From contig QCHB01000002.1 of the NCBI GenBank assembly GCA_003278095.1, forward strand, positions 160,210 to 224,209: 64,000 nucleotides of DNA, written 5' to 3'. The stretch is from SAR116 cluster bacterium AG-390-L20. Lineage in GTDB: Bacteria; Pseudomonadota; Alphaproteobacteria; Puniceispirillales; Marisalimonadaceae. This document shows positions 63,214 to 64,000 of this stretch, one piece after another (within the stretch, counting starts at the first letter, position 1; each line of letters begins with the position of its first letter). Below the pieces are notes generated by a model. The model had not been told where the DNA came from. It saw nothing but the letters and a program-made list of their open reading frames with translations, and did no database searches. Both the position numbers and the translations under genes were made by a program.

Positions 63214-63507
63214 ATGATTGTTAAAATGGGTATAGATTTAGCTAGGGGTTTTGAACCTTGGAAAGAAATGTTTGTTAAAAATGAACATAAATTAAATGCT
63301 CATGGCGGTAGGTTAGTTTTCGCAGGTACTGAAAAAGATAATGATAATAAATTAACTGTTATTATGGACTTTGACTCACCTGAAGCATTAAAAAGTTTTG
63401 CTAGTGATGAAGAACTCTCTAAAATTAGAGCAGATGCAGGTGCAATGTTAGAAACTAGTACAGTAACTATGATGTGCGCAGAATCTTTTACAAGCACTAA
63501 CAATTAA
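63214..63507 (+). CDS. Small dimeric alpha/beta-barrel protein (DUF3764-like)
   Basis: A 97-aa protein with a ferredoxin-like beta-alpha-beta pattern: VKMGIDLARGFEPWKEMFVKNEHKLNAHGG, then KLTVIMDFDSPEALKSFASDEEL. This resembles DUF3764/antibiotic-monooxygenase-like small proteins. It lies 9 bp after folE, with a TAGGAG ribosome-binding site, so is probably co-transcribed and under the same operator. Function unknown. Confidence 0.65.
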   Translation: MIVKMGIDLARGFEPWKEMFVKNEHKLNAHGGRLVFAGTEKDNDNKLTVIMDFDSPEALKSFASDEELSKIRADAGAMLETSTVTMMCAESFTSTNN

Positions 63508-63544
63508 TAAATAATTCATTTAGTTTTGTCTAAAATAAACTATA

Positions 63545-64000
63545 TTATATCGGGCAATCCTTAAATTTAGAGCCTACGGCCTTAACAACTTTAGGGTCTT
63601 TTTCTACTTCGTCACATATTTTTAATATGTTAGGACATTCTTTAAAAGGTTTTTCTTGACATGAATCTCTTAATACAGCAAATCCAGCTGTCTCCTGGAC
63701 GGTTCTAATACAGGTATAGATAAAAATATCTGCGTAAGAACAATTTTCACCAGTAATAAAAGGGCCTATATTTTTACTTTTAATATGATTTTCTAAATAT
63801 TGAAGTCTTGAATGATGTAATTTTGTTAGATTAGATACTCCAAGTTCTTTTCCACCCTCAGCAAGTGTATCTGTAAGTCTCAAATTTCTCCAAAAGGGTT
63901 CATTATGTCCAGTAATAATATCATGAAATGGGGATAATACAAAAGAGTAATAATCCTGTGCCCATGACCAATACATAGCTGCTAAGGCGGCATTTTCTGT
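63545..64000 (-). CDS. Glutathione S-transferase-like protein, 5' end missing
   Basis: The frame is open to the last base of the window, so the N-terminal thioredoxin-like domain lies outside; 151 C-terminal residues are present. The ENAALAAMYWSWAQDYYS segment begins the helical domain, and FITGENCSYADIFIYTCIRT is the GST N-capping region before a final helix. It is convergent with the folE transcript. The internal ATG at 63976 is not the real start. Confidence 0.75.
   Translation of the reverse strand, partial: TENAALAAMYWSWAQDYYSFVLSPFHDIITGHNEPFWRNLRLTDTLAEGGKELGVSNLTKLHHSRLQYLENHIKSKNIGPFITGENCSYADIFIYTCIRTVQETAGFAVLRDSCQEKPFKECPNILKICDEVEKDPKVVKAVGSKFKDCPI

Noticed and set aside
1..64000. 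CRISPR arrays, insertion sequences, prophage, rRNA
   Set aside because: No regularly spaced direct repeats, transposase or integrase genes, phage structural genes or rRNA-like stretches were seen.

Overview
The window looks like a piece of chromosome from a streamlined, very AT-rich (by eye about 30% G+C), probably marine alphaproteobacterium. The evidence is the gene order dgt-argS-SPOR-scpA-scpB-(ABC)-tatABC-serS-surE-pcm-LysM/LytM-(DUF815)-yajC-secDF, followed by trmFO, uvrA, ssb, gyrA, coaD and tRNA-Lys. This layout is typical of alphaproteobacterial chromosomes. Intergenic gaps are short, start codons are often TTG, and there are no insertion sequences, phage genes or CRISPR arrays. I cannot place it below class level.

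Layout. (1) 1-22.9 kb is a core block: translation enzymes, chromosome segregation (ScpAB), Tat and Sec export, DNA repair and topology, ending at tRNA-Lys(TTT). (2) 22.9-32.5 kb is accessory. It holds a short stretch of nested inverted repeats, a winged-helix regulator, an alpha/beta hydrolase and a complete Dpp/Opp-type ABC importer, then a class III cyclase with TPRs and a cyclic-nucleotide-binding-like protein. (3) 32.8-42.3 kb is a carbohydrate-type ABC importer (UgpC-like ATPase, solute-binding protein, two permeases). It begins with a HAD-fold protein lacking its catalytic aspartates and ends with multi-domain SnoaL/NTF2-like proteins, a double cupin and a zinc MetE-like protein; it looks like an uncharacterised catabolic cluster. 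(4) 42.3-54.0 kb is mixed: a second cyclase, three small alpha+beta proteins, aldehyde dehydrogenase plus DUF779, DsrE-like, two SDRs, MaoC-like, a convergent pair of exported serine proteases, GST, and an ABC-2 exporter. (5) 54.0-63.5 kb is a zinc-limitation regulon, the most interesting part.

The zinc region has three near-identical palindromes built on GTTATAAC (57883-57900, 57945-57964, 62557-62574), matching the general form of a Zur operator. The first two lie between two divergent operons. Leftward runs DUF1636 - FecE-like ATPase - periplasmic binding protein - FecCD-like permease, and after a 93-bp gap a SnoaL-fold protein ending in HHSSLP that I read as an iota-class carbonic anhydrase, then a small DUF1289 protein. 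Rightward runs zur - COG0523 GTPase - WD40 protein - small H/C-motif protein - DUF1826 protein. The third palindrome lies between a second, His-rich COG0523 GTPase and folE, a zinc-dependent GTP cyclohydrolase I. The inferred logic is zinc (or zinc-chelate) import, metallochaperone GTPases that supply zinc to essential clients such as FolE, and possibly replacement of a zinc enzyme by an iota carbonic anhydrase that can work without zinc. Zur control of the carbonic anhydrase is inference, since it depends on read-through of the 93-bp gap.

The window begins inside dgt and ends inside a glutathione S-transferase-like gene.
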